Source: Phytobacter palmae (lineage in GTDB: Bacteria > Pseudomonadota > Gammaproteobacteria > Enterobacterales > Enterobacteriaceae). From it: a stretch of DNA of 64,000 nt. The DNA lies in assembly GCA_900112785.1 (NCBI GenBank), contig FONB01000005.1, positions 186,001-250,000 on the forward strand, in the 5' to 3' direction. The notes beneath the pieces are model-generated. The model made no database searches, was not told the origin of the DNA, and worked only from the letters and a program-made list of their open reading frames with translations. Numbering within the stretch: position 1 is the stretch's first letter; each line of letters opens with the position of its first letter. Positions 51,108-60,933 of the stretch are shown here, piece after piece. Made by a program: the position numbers and the translations under genes.

Positions 51108-54035
51108 TTAAGCCTGGCTGGTTTCTGGCGTTACCCCTTCAACGTGCTGCGGCTTAATTTTTGCCACCAGCGCCGAAACATTCACGTTGTCCGTTTTCTC
51201 GGGATCGAGATAGGTTTGAGCATAATCAAGCCAGACGCCCGATTGCAGGAAGAGGATAAACAGCTCCCGGTCCAGGTGATGTTCATTGACCATGCTGACC
51301 ATGATACCCAGCGCCTCAGAGAGCAATTTCCCCGGTTTATACGGTCGGTCAATGGCCGTTAATGCTTCGAAAACATCGGCAATCGCCAGCATTTTGACCT
51401 GCATACTCATCTGCGAATCATTAAGCTGATATGGATAGCCTTTGCCGTCCACCCGCTCATGATGTCCACCAGCAATCGTCGGCACATTGGCCATTGTGCG
51501 TGGGAATGGCAGATTATCCAGCATGATAATGGTCTGCATAATGTGTTCGTTGATTTTGTAGCGCTCTTCCTCATTCAACGTGCCGCGCCGGATACGCAAA
51601 TTATAAATTTCGCCATAGTTATACTGGTGCAGCGGTTTTTTCAGTTTGAAGTGATATCTGTCAGCCTCTTTACTGACATCGGTACGGTAGACGATGTGCT
51701 CTTCTTTATCTGCGAGCATCGGCTCCTGTGCGGGTAACGTCACGGCGGGCTGACGTTGTTTACGCATCAACTCCTCTTGTGAAATGCCCACAGTATCGTC
51801 GAGTGTGCGCGTCCAGCGGTAGTTGGCAATCTTACTAATACGTGCCAGTGCATCATCAGAGAGAAACTCGCTGCCAATATTACAGCGGGCAATAAAGTAG
51901 AAATCGTCATCAAGCTGGCGCAGCGTCGCTTGCAGCGCCTGCGCATCAGTGCCCTCCCCGTGATGGCGCAAGAACTCAATTTCTTTTTCCCGTTTAAGCA
52001 ACTCAAAGCGCATGCGGATTTCATGGATCCGGTTGTAGATCTGCTCAAGCTTGGTGGCTTTATCCACGACAACTTCCGGGGTGGTGATCTTCCCGCAATC
52101 ATGCAGCCAGCAGGCAGTATGTAATTCGTCCCACTCATTTGCGGAAAGCGTAAAGCTGGCGAAAGGCCCGTCTTGTGCTTCTACGGCGGCTTTTGCCAGC
52201 ATTTTTGTGATAACCGGGACGCGCTGGCAATGACCACCGGTATAGGGGCTTTTCTCATCAATCGCCCCGGCGATCAGTTTAATGAAGGCATTGAGCAGTT
52301 TCTTCTGTTCTGCCAAAAGATGTTGCGCTTCGATCGCCACCGAAAGCATGCCGACCAGCGAATTAATCAACTGAATTTTTGCATTTTCCTGTTTATCGCT
52401 CAGCACATCGGTATTAAAAAGCAGCAGGAAACCCATGGGGTGATTATCGTGGGTTTGCATAGGTACGGCGACGTAACGCACCGGGAGATGCGGTAAAAGA
52501 AACGCCAGCAGTGACGGGGGGATATTTTCACGGGTCAACATGCCGCTTACCGTCTGCCCCTGCAAGAGTTGCCAGAACCTGGCGTAGTGTTCATGGTCAA
52601 CGGCGAGCGGCTCAATGTCCGAGAAATCGATGTTTTCCTCACGCCAACGAAATGCGGCGGGCGTGAACACATTCGCATCCTGACTGGAAAGAAAAACCAT
52701 TCCGCCGGTCATGTCAGCGATTTCCGTCGTTTCGGTCAGTAGTCCCTGCATCTGCTGGGTAAAATTATTCTTAACGGTCAGCATACTGCCCATCGAAATA
52801 AATTTGATCAGCGTCTGTTTCATTTTTGCCATCGCAGTATGCAAGTCATCTATCTCTTCGATGATCGAGCGGCCACCAGGACGCTCTTCGGCCTCAAAAT
52901 TTAACTGGCTTATCTCCTCCGCATCTTCACGCAGTCTGAGTAATGGATGAGAGATTTTGCGCGAGAAATACCAGATAACCGGCAGGCTGAGGAGGAGTAA
53001 CAGGAAAGCGATCAACGTAGAACGATCGCTGATTGCACTGGCATCGGCCGTCAAAAAAGCCGCCGGGGTGGCAATCACCAGTCGGTAGTCATTTCCCGAA
53101 CTATGAATGTTAACCACTGAGCCATACCAGTCTTCGTTTCCAACATTGAAGATACGACTGCGCCTGGCATCTTCATGTGCCAGTAATGATTGTAATACCG
53201 GCAAGTTTTCCATTTTCAAAGCGCCGTTATTACCAACCTCACCTGTTGGCAGGCTGGCAATAATCTCACCGGACTCTGACAAGATGGCGGCCTGGCTGCC
53301 AGGCGGTAGCCCTTGTTGTTGCAAAAAGGCGGAAAGTAAAGCGAGAGAAACATCGAGTCCAATGACCGCATGCTGATTATCAGCCCGCTGACTGTAGGTA
53401 AAACCGGTTTCGCCTGTGGCTTTAAAGATATAGTTGGGTGAGGTAATCAGTCCTTTTTCGTCATGGGCGAGCGTATACCATTTCCGGGTGCGGGGATCGT
53501 AATTATCATAGGGCACAGTGGCCGATGAAATAATGTTTTGCGCACTGTCTAAATAAAAGGCTTTTTTCTCGGGAGGATTTACCTCAAATCGGTAATTTTG
53601 TACCAGCCATTGGGCATTGGCCGGGCTTTTAAATAACGCCCGATTTTGGTTCGTTAACCGACGAAGAATAAAAAAGTCTCCGTTATCCCAGGCACAGTAG
53701 ACGGAGCTGGCGTAATCATTCTGTTGCAGGATCGTGATGAAGCTACTCAACTGCGCCACGCGCTGTGGTTCTGTCATGGCATCAGCGACAGGCATCTTCG
53801 CCAGCATATTGACCGAACTCGCCATTGTGCGTGTCAGCGAATTCAGTTCCGCCGCCATCGCCTTACCCGTTTGTTGGTAGCGTTGATGTGTGCTGACTTC
53901 CGCAAGCTTTGTCAGCCGACTATGGTTGAAAAGAATGATAATGCTGCCAATTGAAACAATGAGTAGTGTAAAAAGAACGGTTATCTGGATGTGCAACGGA
54001 TATCGGTTTTTTAGTTTTCTTATTCGCGTTTTCAT
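51108..54035 (-). CDS. Membrane HD-GYP cyclic-di-GMP phosphodiesterase with Cache sensor and inserted segment
   Basis: A 975-aa signalling protein. A first membrane helix (about 16-36), a periplasmic Cache-like sensor (about 45-325, RTRKWYTLA-type), a second helix (about 338-358), a HAMP-like linker (about 358-410), a GAF-like domain (about 420-575) and an HD-GYP domain (about 585-940). HD-GYP motifs: WLHDCGKITTPEVVVDK near 643, INEHIMQTI near 828, HHERVDGKGYP near 858 and ADVFEALTAIDRPYKPG near 887. Roughly 155 residues are inserted between the first HD motif and the EHI motif. HD-GYP proteins are rare in Enterobacteriaceae. It probably hydrolyses c-di-GMP in response to a periplasmic ligand. 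Confidence 0.92.
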   Translation of the reverse strand: MKTRIRKLKNRYPLHIQITVLFTLLIVSIGSIIILFNHSRLTKLAEVSTHQRYQQTGKAMAAELNSLTRTMASSVNMLAKMPVADAMTEPQRVAQLSSFITILQQNDYASSVYCAWDNGDFFILRRLTNQNRALFKSPANAQWLVQNYRFEVNPPEKKAFYLDSAQNIISSATVPYDNYDPRTRKWYTLAHDEKGLITSPNYIFKATGETGFTYSQRADNQHAVIGLDVSLALLSAFLQQQGLPPGSQAAILSESGEIIASLPTGEVGNNGALKMENLPVLQSLLAHEDARRSRIFNVGNEDWYGSVVNIHSSGNDYRLVIATPAAFLTADASAISDRSTLIAFLLLLLSLPVIWYFSRKISHPLLRLREDAEEISQLNFEAEERPGGRSIIEEIDDLHTAMAKMKQTLIKFISMGSMLTVKNNFTQQMQGLLTETTEIADMTGGMVFLSSQDANVFTPAAFRWREENIDFSDIEPLAVDHEHYARFWQLLQGQTVSGMLTRENIPPSLLAFLLPHLPVRYVAVPMQTHDNHPMGFLLLFNTDVLSDKQENAKIQLINSLVGMLSVAIEAQHLLAEQKKLLNAFIKLIAGAIDEKSPYTGGHCQRVPVITKMLAKAAVEAQDGPFASFTLSANEWDELHTACWLHDCGKITTPEVVVDKATKLEQIYNRIHEIRMRFELLKREKEIEFLRHHGEGTDAQALQATLRQLDDDFYFIARCNIGSEFLSDDALARISKIANYRWTRTLDDTVGISQEELMRKQRQPAVTLPAQEPMLADKEEHIVYRTDVSKEADRYHFKLKKPLHQYNYGEIYNLRIRRGTLNEEERYKINEHIMQTIIMLDNLPFPRTMANVPTIAGGHHERVDGKGYPYQLNDSQMSMQVKMLAIADVFEALTAIDRPYKPGKLLSEALGIMVSMVNEHHLDRELFILFLQSGVWLDYAQTYLDPEKTDNVNVSALVAKIKPQHVEGVTPETSQA

Positions 54036-54324
54036 TGGCGCTTTTCCTTGGGCTTTTCCAGGAAAGATACGAATATATTTCTAAGCATAACCGAAGCCGT
54101 TAAAAGCGACAGGCGCTCCAAAAAAAGACTATTTTTCTGCGTATTAAGTCAGAATTTGCCCGATCCTGTCATGCATTAAGCCCTGCACGTTGTCGATACC
54201 ACTGGCACTACAATATCGGTTGGCTGCTCAGTGCTTGCGCGCAACAGGCTTTAACGCATTGACTTACCCCGTAATAAGCCGAAAATGTGCCTCCAGGCGA
54301 CAACCTGAAATACTGGAGTATCCC

Positions 54325-55659
54325 ATTAACCGCTCACGTCGTTTTATTCCATTAACGAGAATCAAAAAAACCAGTGTGTTTATGGCAGCGGCGTTTTTAC
54401 TCGCCAGTTGTACCTCAAAACCACCCGTTTCGCTCGTTACCCCACTTCCGCCGGTCGCTAAACATCCCCTCGCGGATAAACCTCTGCAAAACAATGAGCC
54501 GGTGCGCGGGATCTGGCTGGCAACGGTTTCCCGCCTTGACTGGCCGCCGCTTGCCTCGGTGAATGGCGTCGGCAGTGCGCAAAGCCGTATTAATCAGCAG
54601 CAGCAAGCGATGCGGATGAAGCTGGATAAACTCAAAAATCTTGGCATCAACACCGTCTTTTTTCAGGTAAAACCGGACGGCACGGCGCTGTGGCCGTCAA
54701 AAATCCTGCCCTGGTCCGATACTCTCACAGGGAAAATTGGTCAGGATCCGGGCTACGATCCGCTGCAGTTTATGCTTGATGAAGCGCACAAACGCGGTAT
54801 GCGCGTTCATGCCTGGTTTAACCCTTACCGCGTATCCACCAATATCAAACCTTCTACCGTGGCGGAGTTGAACTCCACTCTGCCTCTGAATCCGTCCAGC
54901 GTCTTTGTCCTGCACCGCGACTGGGTGCGCACAGCGGGTGATCGGTATGTCCTTGACCCGGGCATTCCCGATGCACGCGACTGGATAACCAGTATTGTGG
55001 CGGAGGTGGTTAGCCGTTATCCGGTCGATGGCGTGCAGTTCGATGACTATTTTTATACCGAGACGCCGGGCTCTGCGCTTAATGATGGCGAGACGTTCAG
55101 AAAATATGGTCAGGGGTTTGCTTCGAAGGCTGACTGGCGACGTCATAATACGCAGCAGCTGATTGAGCAGGTTTCCCGCACCATTAAACAGATTAACCCG
55201 AATGTTGAGTTTGGTGTCAGCCCTGCCGGGGTATGGCGTAACCGCTCTTTCGACCCGGCAGGTTCCGACACGCGTGGTGCCGCCGCTTATGATGAGTCTT
55301 TCGCTGATACCCGCCGTTGGGTACAGCAAGGCTTGCTGGATTACATCGCTCCGCAGTTGTACTGGCCGTTTGCCCGTGACGCGGCGCGTTATGACGTGCT
55401 GGCAAAATGGTGGGCAGACGTTGTAAAACCGACCAAAACCCGCCTTTATATTGGCGTTGCGCTGTATAAAGTGGGTGAGCCCTCAAAGAATGAGCCGGAC
55501 TGGACGGTAAATGGCGGCGTGCCGGAACTGAAAAAACAGCTTGATTTGAATGAATCGACGCCGCAAATAAAAGGCACGATTTTATTCCGTGAAGATTACC
55601 TGAACCAGCCACAAACGCAGCAAGCCGTCAATTATCTGAAAAGCCGCTGGGGCAATTAA
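54325..55659 (+). CDS. digH: Glycoside hydrolase-type lipoprotein DigH/YddW (probable AUU start)
   Basis: Outer-membrane lipoprotein of the GHL10 family; E. coli DigH cleaves denuded peptidoglycan glycan at division sites. Seen are PVRGIWLATVSRLDWPP near 55-71, NTVFFQVKPDGTALWPSKIL near 110, MRVHAWFNPYRVSTN near 158, and VDGVQFDDYFYTETPG near 235 with catalytic-type acids, all nearly as in YddW (439 aa). There is no ATG giving a lipoprotein signal. An ATT at 54325, with GGAG six bases upstream, yields a 445-aa protein with a basic N-region, hydrophobic core and lipobox LLASC (Cys about 28). The TTG frame from 54190 has no ribosome site. A terminator follows. Confidence 0.85.
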   Translation: MNRSRRFIPLTRIKKTSVFMAAAFLLASCTSKPPVSLVTPLPPVAKHPLADKPLQNNEPVRGIWLATVSRLDWPPLASVNGVGSAQSRINQQQQAMRMKLDKLKNLGINTVFFQVKPDGTALWPSKILPWSDTLTGKIGQDPGYDPLQFMLDEAHKRGMRVHAWFNPYRVSTNIKPSTVAELNSTLPLNPSSVFVLHRDWVRTAGDRYVLDPGIPDARDWITSIVAEVVSRYPVDGVQFDDYFYTETPGSALNDGETFRKYGQGFASKADWRRHNTQQLIEQVSRTIKQINPNVEFGVSPAGVWRNRSFDPAGSDTRGAAAYDESFADTRRWVQQGLLDYIAPQLYWPFARDAARYDVLAKWWADVVKPTKTRLYIGVALYKVGEPSKNEPDWTVNGGVPELKKQLDLNESTPQIKGTILFREDYLNQPQTQQAVNYLKSRWGN

Positions 55660-55668
55660 GTGTCAGTG

Positions 55669-55698
55669 CAGTCCAGAGGGATACCCTCCCCTGGACTG
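55669..55698 (+). terminator. Terminator of digH
   Basis: CAGTCCAG pairs with CTGGACTG (with inner AGGG/CCCT) and is followed by TTTATT, ten bases after the digH stop. Confidence 0.7.
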
Positions 55699-55699
55699 T

Positions 55700-56146
55700 T
55701 TATTCGGCGTTCGTACCTTTCAGGCCAAAAACGCCGTTATACAGATTTACGCGGACTCCCTTTGTCTGCGTTCTCTTTTCTGGCAGGCCTGGTGCCAAAA
55801 TGATCCCCTCAGGCGGAATTTGCGCGATCACCCCGATAAAAAGGTTTCGCTCATGACTGTCTCTTTTCGATTTCAGGAAATTAAAATCACCGAAAAAGAT
55901 AAGATTCTCCCTTGCCTTTGAGCAGGCGACATTCAAACGTTTCCAGTCAGGAATGAGACGTAAATTACCGCGAGTTCGTACCACTGAATAAAGAACAATG
56001 TCCGCTTCGCTACCCTGGAAGCTGTCTACCGTATTAATTGGGATAGTGAGCTTGCCGGGTTTCGACTCCGGGAAAAAGTTAAAACCCTGTGCCAGCAGTA
56101 ATAGTTCCGCTTTATAAGTAGTTCTCTGAAATAGCTTACAAGGCAA
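55700..56146 (-). pseudogene. C-terminal remnant of a DNA2/NAM7-type SF1 helicase
   Basis: A 149-codon frame carrying the last helicase motifs (INTVDSFQGSEADIVLYSVV, then RLNVACSKARENLIFFGD), typical of Upf1/Sen1-type superfamily 1B helicases of around 1000 aa. The N-terminal ATPase domain with Walker A is missing and the residues before about position 20 (LFQRTTYKAE) do not look like helicase, so the 5' part has been deleted. Probably non-functional. Confidence 0.75.
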
Positions 56147-56240
56147 ACCTCATCACACTTAACGCAAATTTATCCAGTTCAGGTGTAATATGCTGTGAAT
56201 GTTTTTAGTCATTACCTCTGGCACTCATGCGCTACCTGGG

Positions 56241-56606
56241 TCACATCAATTGCTTTAGCATCTTAATATTTTTATCATTCGGCTCCTGATGCAGCTCGAC
56301 GCAATATTTTTCGCCATACACTTCGAGTAATTTTTGTACTGTTCCGCGACTGTTGCGACTGTCCATCCATAACTCTTCTCGCGCCTTATCGCCAATTTTA
56401 ACCATCTCGTTGTGGCTTAGTGCAGGTGGGGTTGTGCCGAAAAACAGCATGCTGTTCTTTTTATAATTGTCCTGCGCATGTTCATTGCCTAATTCATCAA
56501 CAGCTAAACCACACTTTAATAACTTTTTAACTTTCGTTTCCTGGCTGTCACAACCTTGCAAAAGAAGAAGACTAAAAGCAATTATTACTGCTCTTGTAAA
56601 TTTCAT
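56241..56606 (-). CDS. Small hypothetical lipoprotein
   Basis: A 121-aa protein with a lipoprotein signal (LLLLQGC, lipidated Cys near 19). The mature part is rich in Lys and contains two more Cys (LLKCGLAVDE near 32, YGEKYCVELH near 102), suggesting a disulphide. I do not recognise it. Single gene with AT-rich upstream DNA, between the helicase remnant and a GNAT gene. Confidence 0.65.
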   Translation of the reverse strand: MKFTRAVIIAFSLLLLQGCDSQETKVKKLLKCGLAVDELGNEHAQDNYKKNSMLFFGTTPPALSHNEMVKIGDKAREELWMDSRNSRGTVQKLLEVYGEKYCVELHQEPNDKNIKMLKQLM

Positions 56607-56724
56607 TACTGACCTTAACTAAAATAAAAAGCCGCGATTTCATGCGATTATATTAAAATCCAGTTGAAAGATGTAGTCTGTCCTGAAATAACTGAGAGCA
56701 CACACCTGCAATTAAGGAAAATAG

Positions 56725-57336
56725 ATGAGCACTGCTAACCCCCCCATCGCCTTAGGTTATTCCGACGTTCCACCGGGACATGTGGCATCAGTCGTCACCT
56801 GTCTCGAAATGCGGGCAAAACCACAACAAAAATCCTTACCTCTGCCCGAGGGCATCACGCTGGAACCGCTGGTAAATGTCGATTTGGTTGCCTACCGCGC
56901 ATTGTTTCGCAAGATTGGCGCGAAATGGCTGTGGTTTTCCCGACTCTATATGGCGGATGACAAACTGACCGCTATTCTGAACGACCCGAATGTTGAAGCC
57001 TGGGTCATTCGCGATGGCGCTGAGGAGATCGGCATGCTTGAGCTGGATTTTAGTGAGGCCGGTCAATGTGAACTGGTGTTTCTGGGGCTGACTGAGGGGA
57101 CAACCGGCAAAGGGCTGGGCCGCGCCATTATGAGCAAAGCGACAGAGCGCGCCTGGGCCAAACCCATCGAACGGTTCTGGGTGCACACCTGTACCTTTGA
57201 CCATCCGTCAGCGCTCAGTTTTTATATCCGCTCAGGCTTTGTCCCTTACGCTTTTCAGGTTGAAGTACAGGCCGATCCGCGCCTGACAGGCCATTTGCCT
57301 GCCGACGCCGCACCGCACATTCCGCTGATCAGGTGA
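56725..57336 (+). CDS. GNAT family N-acetyltransferase
   Basis: A 203-aa protein with the GNAT core in about 55-180: MLELDFSEAGQCELVFLGLT, the pyrophosphate loop GTTGKGLGRAIMSKA near 132 and FDHPSALSFYIRSGFVPY. The N-terminal 45 residues are not typical. It has AAGGA before the ATG and overlaps the convergent LysR gene by eight bases. Substrate unknown. Confidence 0.85.
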   Translation: MSTANPPIALGYSDVPPGHVASVVTCLEMRAKPQQKSLPLPEGITLEPLVNVDLVAYRALFRKIGAKWLWFSRLYMADDKLTAILNDPNVEAWVIRDGAEEIGMLELDFSEAGQCELVFLGLTEGTTGKGLGRAIMSKATERAWAKPIERFWVHTCTFDHPSALSFYIRSGFVPYAFQVEVQADPRLTGHLPADAAPHIPLIR

Positions 57337-58222
57337 CGTGGTAAGCGGCGCGAAGCGTATTGAGCAGCGCCTGCGCCGCCGTGGAAAGCTGCGCGTGATC
57401 GAGACGAATAATCCCCACGCGCCGTTCAATCACCGGATTGATCAACGGCACACATACCGCCCCCAGTTCGATCATCTGTTTTTCGCACAACGCAGGCACT
57501 GCGCTTGCGCCAAGGCCACTTGCCACCATACGGCCTACCGTCACCAGTTGATGGCTTTCGAAGGCCACTTCCAGCTTATGCCCGCTACGGGCGAGTCTCT
57601 CTTCAAGCATGATGCGTACCGCAGAAGGCCGTTGCAGAGTAATAAAATCGAGCTTAAGCAGTTCACGCCAGCTGACCTGCTCTTTTTGCGCCAGTGGACA
57701 GTCTCGCGGCACCACCGCCAGAAAGCGGTCCATTGCCAGCGGCGTAAAGTGCAGACTGGACGCGGGTTCGGGTTCAAAAGCGATCCCCATCTCCACCCGC
57801 CCGTCGCTTATCATCTCGATCACCTGTTCATTAATCACATCGTGCACCGTCACGTTAATGCCCGCATAGCGATCGCGGAACGCCTTGAGCACGGGAGGCA
57901 GCGCGTTGGCAGCAAACGAGGGCATTGCGGCAACCGACACTTTTCCTCTCTGTAACGTAAAACGCTGACGCAGCGCCTCTTCGGCGTTATCACAATCAGC
58001 AATAAGCTGACGCGCCATCGGAAATAGCGCCTCGCCTTCCGGCGTCAGGGTGACCCGTCGCGTGGTACGCGTCAGTAATGCGCCCCCCAGAACCTCTTCC
58101 AGCCCCCGAATCGCCAGGCTAAGGGCCGGTTGCGACATATTCAGCTTTTCGCTCGCATGGGCGAAGTTAAGAGTGTGAGCTACCGCTAAAAACGCGCGTA
58201 ACTGTTTGATGGTCATTCTCAT
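57329..58222 (-). CDS. LysR-type regulator of the hydroxybutyrate operon
   Basis: A 297-aa LysR protein with HTH near 1-65 (MTIKQLRAFLAVAHTLNFAH, KLNMSQPALSLAIRGLE) and an effector domain from about 90. The start may be 58222 or 58216. It diverges from the acetoacetate/3-hydroxybutyrate operon at 58365 onwards, so it is the likely activator. Not the sigma-54-dependent AtoC-type control of E. coli. Confidence 0.9.
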   Translation of the reverse strand: MRMTIKQLRAFLAVAHTLNFAHASEKLNMSQPALSLAIRGLEEVLGGALLTRTTRRVTLTPEGEALFPMARQLIADCDNAEEALRQRFTLQRGKVSVAAMPSFAANALPPVLKAFRDRYAGINVTVHDVINEQVIEMISDGRVEMGIAFEPEPASSLHFTPLAMDRFLAVVPRDCPLAQKEQVSWRELLKLDFITLQRPSAVRIMLEERLARSGHKLEVAFESHQLVTVGRMVASGLGASAVPALCEKQMIELGAVCVPLINPVIERRVGIIRLDHAQLSTAAQALLNTLRAAYHVT

Positions 58223-58246
58223 TTATCATTTCATTAACTTATTGAA

Positions 58247-58271
58247 AAAGATTAATTAACAAAAGATTAAT
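58247..58271. promoter_or_regulatory. Direct repeats in the LysR/CoA-transferase divergent region
   Basis: AAAGATTAAT occurs twice, offset by 15 bases (58247-58256 and 58262-58271), in the divergent promoter. LysR sites are commonly T-N11-A and near such repeats; assignment is inference. Confidence 0.35.
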
Positions 58272-58364
58272 AAGAAAAGCAAATCAATGCGTCACAAAAT
58301 CAAAATTAACAAATCATTTTTCGCCCCGGATGATGCCGCAAAAGGACAACACAGGGGCAAACGA

Positions 58365-59063
58365 ATGGCTGGACTGGATAAACGCGTCGCGAGTTATCAA
58401 GAGGCACTCGAGGGGCTTAGCAACAATATGACGGTACTGGCAGGCGGCTTTGGCCTGTGCGGTATTCCGGAAAATCTCATCGCCGAAATCCGCCGCCGCG
58501 ATGTACACGGCCTGACGGTGGTATCCAATAACTGCGGCGTGGACGGCTTTGGCCTCGGCGTTCTGCTGGAAAGCCGCCAGGTCCGTAAAGTCATCGCCTC
58601 CTACGTTGGTGAAAATGCGCTTTTTGAAGAGCTTGTGATCAAGGGCGAACTGGAAGTGGAACTGACGCCGCAGGGATCACTGGCAGAAAAGATCCGCGCT
58701 GGTGGAGCAGGTATTCCGGCCTTTTTTACCGCCACCGGTTATGGCACCCCCGTCGCCGAAGGCAAAGAGGTACGCGAATTTGCGGGTCGCCCCTACATTC
58801 TGGAGCCGGCAATTACCGGCGATTTCGCCATCGTTAAAGGCTGGAAGGCCGACTGGTACGGCAATGTCATCTACCGCCATACGGCGCAAAATTTCAACCC
58901 GCTGATGGCCACCGCCGCAAAGATAACCGTGGTGGAAGTGGAAGAGATTGTGCCACCGGGTGAACTCGACCCCGCTGCGATCCACACCCCAGGTATCTAC
59001 GTCGATCGCCTGATCCAGGGCCAATTCGAAAAACGTATTGAACAGCGCACGCTGCGCGCATAA
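58365..59063 (+). CDS. Acetoacetate CoA-transferase, alpha subunit (ScoA/AtoD-like)
   Basis: About 232 aa of a family I CoA-transferase alpha subunit (3-oxoacid type), transferring CoA to acetoacetate. Seen are [19 protein letters not shown] near 23-41, [11 protein letters not shown] near 58, SYVGEN near 83 and the terminal [21 protein letters not shown]. The ATG at 58365 with GGGG about seven bases upstream is preferred; a frame from 58287 adds a non-conserved N-terminus. First gene of the operon. Confidence 0.9.
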   Translation: MAGLDKRVASYQEALEGLSNNMTVLAGGFGLCGIPENLIAEIRRRDVHGLTVVSNNCGVDGFGLGVLLESRQVRKVIASYVGENALFEELVIKGELEVELTPQGSLAEKIRAGGAGIPAFFTATGYGTPVAEGKEVREFAGRPYILEPAITGDFAIVKGWKADWYGNVIYRHTAQNFNPLMATAAKITVVEVEEIVPPGELDPAAIHTPGIYVDRLIQGQFEKRIEQRTLRA

Positions 59064-59072
59064 GGAGCCGAT

Positions 59073-59729
59073 ATGTTGACTCGTGAACAGATGGCACAAC
59101 GTGTGGCGCGTGAACTGCGTGACGGCTACTACGTCAATCTGGGCATTGGTATTCCGACACTGGTGGCGAACTTTGTCCCGCCCGGCGTCGATGTGATGCT
59201 GCAATCAGAAAACGGCTTGCTCGGCATGGGGCCGTTTCCTGATGAAGCTGAATTAGACGCCGACATGATCAACGCCGGAAAGCAGACGGTCACCGCCAGA
59301 CCCGGCGCAGCCATTTTTGACTCGGCGCAGTCCTTCGCCATGATCCGCGGGGGCCATGTGGATTTAACCGTCCTTGGCGCATTTGAAGTGGATGTCGGGG
59401 GCAATATCGCCTCCTGGATGATCCCCGGGAAAATGGTGAAAGGGATGGGTGGCGCCATGGATCTCGTGGCGGGCGCGGAAAACATCATCGTGGTAATGAC
59501 CCATGCCTCGAAAAGCGGTGAGTCGAAACTGCTCGACCACTGCACCCTTCCCCTTACCGGAGCGAACTGCATTCGCCGCATTCTGACCGATCTCGCTTAC
59601 CTGGAAATTGAGAACGGGGCGTTCGTGCTCAAAGAGCGCGCGCCGGGTGTCAGCGTGGAAGAGATCGTCAGCAAAACCGCCGGACGTCTCATCGTGCCTG
59701 ATGTGGTCCCGGAGATGCATTTTCAATGA
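59073..59729 (+). CDS. Acetoacetate CoA-transferase, beta subunit (ScoB/AtoA-like)
   Basis: A 218-aa subunit carrying the catalytic Glu in [12 protein letters not shown] near 47. It has [20 protein letters not shown] near 23-42 and [17 protein letters not shown] near 168. Nine bases after the alpha subunit and four-base overlap region with the next ORF's longest frame, so co-translated. Also matches Sco/Cat-type enzymes; acetoacetate is the context-based choice. Confidence 0.9.
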   Translation: MLTREQMAQRVARELRDGYYVNLGIGIPTLVANFVPPGVDVMLQSENGLLGMGPFPDEAELDADMINAGKQTVTARPGAAIFDSAQSFAMIRGGHVDLTVLGAFEVDVGGNIASWMIPGKMVKGMGGAMDLVAGAENIIVVMTHASKSGESKLLDHCTLPLTGANCIRRILTDLAYLEIENGAFVLKERAPGVSVEEIVSKTAGRLIVPDVVPEMHFQ

Positions 59730-59740
59730 GGAGCGAACAG

Positions 59741-60922
59741 ATGCAGGACGTGGTGATTGTTGCAGCAACCCGCACGCCAACCGGTAATTTTCATGGCGCT
59801 CTTGCCCCGCTGTCAGCGGTTGAGCTTGGCGTCTGCGCGGTGAAAGCGTTGCTGGAAAAGAGCGGTGTTCGTCCCGAACAGGTAGACGAAGTGATTTTTG
59901 GCCAGGTGCTAAGTGCGGGCTGCGGGCAAAATCCGGCGCGTCAGACGGCGCTGCATGCGGGGATCCCGGTGACCACACCTGCGGTGACCGTCAATCAGGT
60001 TTGCGGTTCCGGGCTGAAAGCGGTGTTACAGGCGGTCCAGGCGATCCGCAGCGGCGATGCGCATATTGTGGTCGCTGGTGGTCAGGAAAGTATGAGCAAC
60101 GCGCCTTATCTGGTGGACGGAGCGCGCGCCGGATTACGTCTCGGCCACAGCAATATGCTTGATAGCGTTATTCACGACGGATTATGGGACGCGTTCAACG
60201 ACTATCACATGGGGATCACGGCGGAAAACCTGGCAGAGAAATACGCCATTGATCGTGCCCGCCAGGATGCCTTTGCCCTCGCCTCGCAGCAGAAAGCGGT
60301 CGCAGCCCGTGAGGCCGGGCGTTTCAGCGCAGAAATTACCCCCGTTAGCGTTCCGCGCCCCAGAAAAGAGCCGCTGATCGTCAGTGAAGATGAGCCGCCA
60401 CGCCCGGAAACCTCGCCGGAATTATTAAGCCGTCTGCGTCCTGCGTTTCGTCCTGATGGGGGGACGGTGACAGCAGGCAACGCCTCATCGCTGAATGACG
60501 GCGCGGCGGCAGTGCTGGTGATGAGCGCGCAGAAAGCCCGGGAACTTAACCTGGTGCCAATGGCCCATATTGCGGGGTATGCGGTGGCGGGAGTTGACCC
60601 GGCGGTAATGGGACTGGGTCCGGTACCGGCAACGCGTGAAGCCCTGAAACGCGCAGGCTGGGATATCAACGATCTTGAGTTGATAGAAGCTAACGAAGCA
60701 TTTGCCGTCCAGGCGCTGGCGGTGGGCGATGAGCTGGGCTGGAACAGCGACCGTGTCAATGTTAATGGCGGCGCTATCGCCCTCGGTCATCCCATTGGCG
60801 CGTCGGGTTGCCGCATCCTGGTCACACTACTGCACGAAATGCAGCGTCGCGATGCGCATAAAGGGCTGGCGACGCTTTGCGTCGGCGGCGGTCAGGGTGT
60901 CGCACTGGCGGTGGCCCGATGA
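59741..60922 (+). CDS. Acetyl-CoA C-acetyltransferase (thiolase, AtoB-like)
   Basis: About 393 aa of a biosynthetic-type thiolase splitting acetoacetyl-CoA to two acetyl-CoA. It has the nucleophile Cys in [12 protein letters not shown] near 90, His in [14 protein letters not shown] near 348 and base Cys in [12 protein letters not shown] near 384. A frame from 59726 exists; the ATG at 59741 has AGGAG seven bases upstream. Confidence 0.94.
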   Translation: MQDVVIVAATRTPTGNFHGALAPLSAVELGVCAVKALLEKSGVRPEQVDEVIFGQVLSAGCGQNPARQTALHAGIPVTTPAVTVNQVCGSGLKAVLQAVQAIRSGDAHIVVAGGQESMSNAPYLVDGARAGLRLGHSNMLDSVIHDGLWDAFNDYHMGITAENLAEKYAIDRARQDAFALASQQKAVAAREAGRFSAEITPVSVPRPRKEPLIVSEDEPPRPETSPELLSRLRPAFRPDGGTVTAGNASSLNDGAAAVLVMSAQKARELNLVPMAHIAGYAVAGVDPAVMGLGPVPATREALKRAGWDINDLELIEANEAFAVQALAVGDELGWNSDRVNVNGGAIALGHPIGASGCRILVTLLHEMQRRDAHKGLATLCVGGGQGVALAVAR

Positions 60923-60933
60923 AGGAGAACAGC

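Noticed and set aside
55217-55612. 131-codon minus-strand frame inside digH
   Set aside because: Antisense to conserved digH coding sequence; no homology seen.
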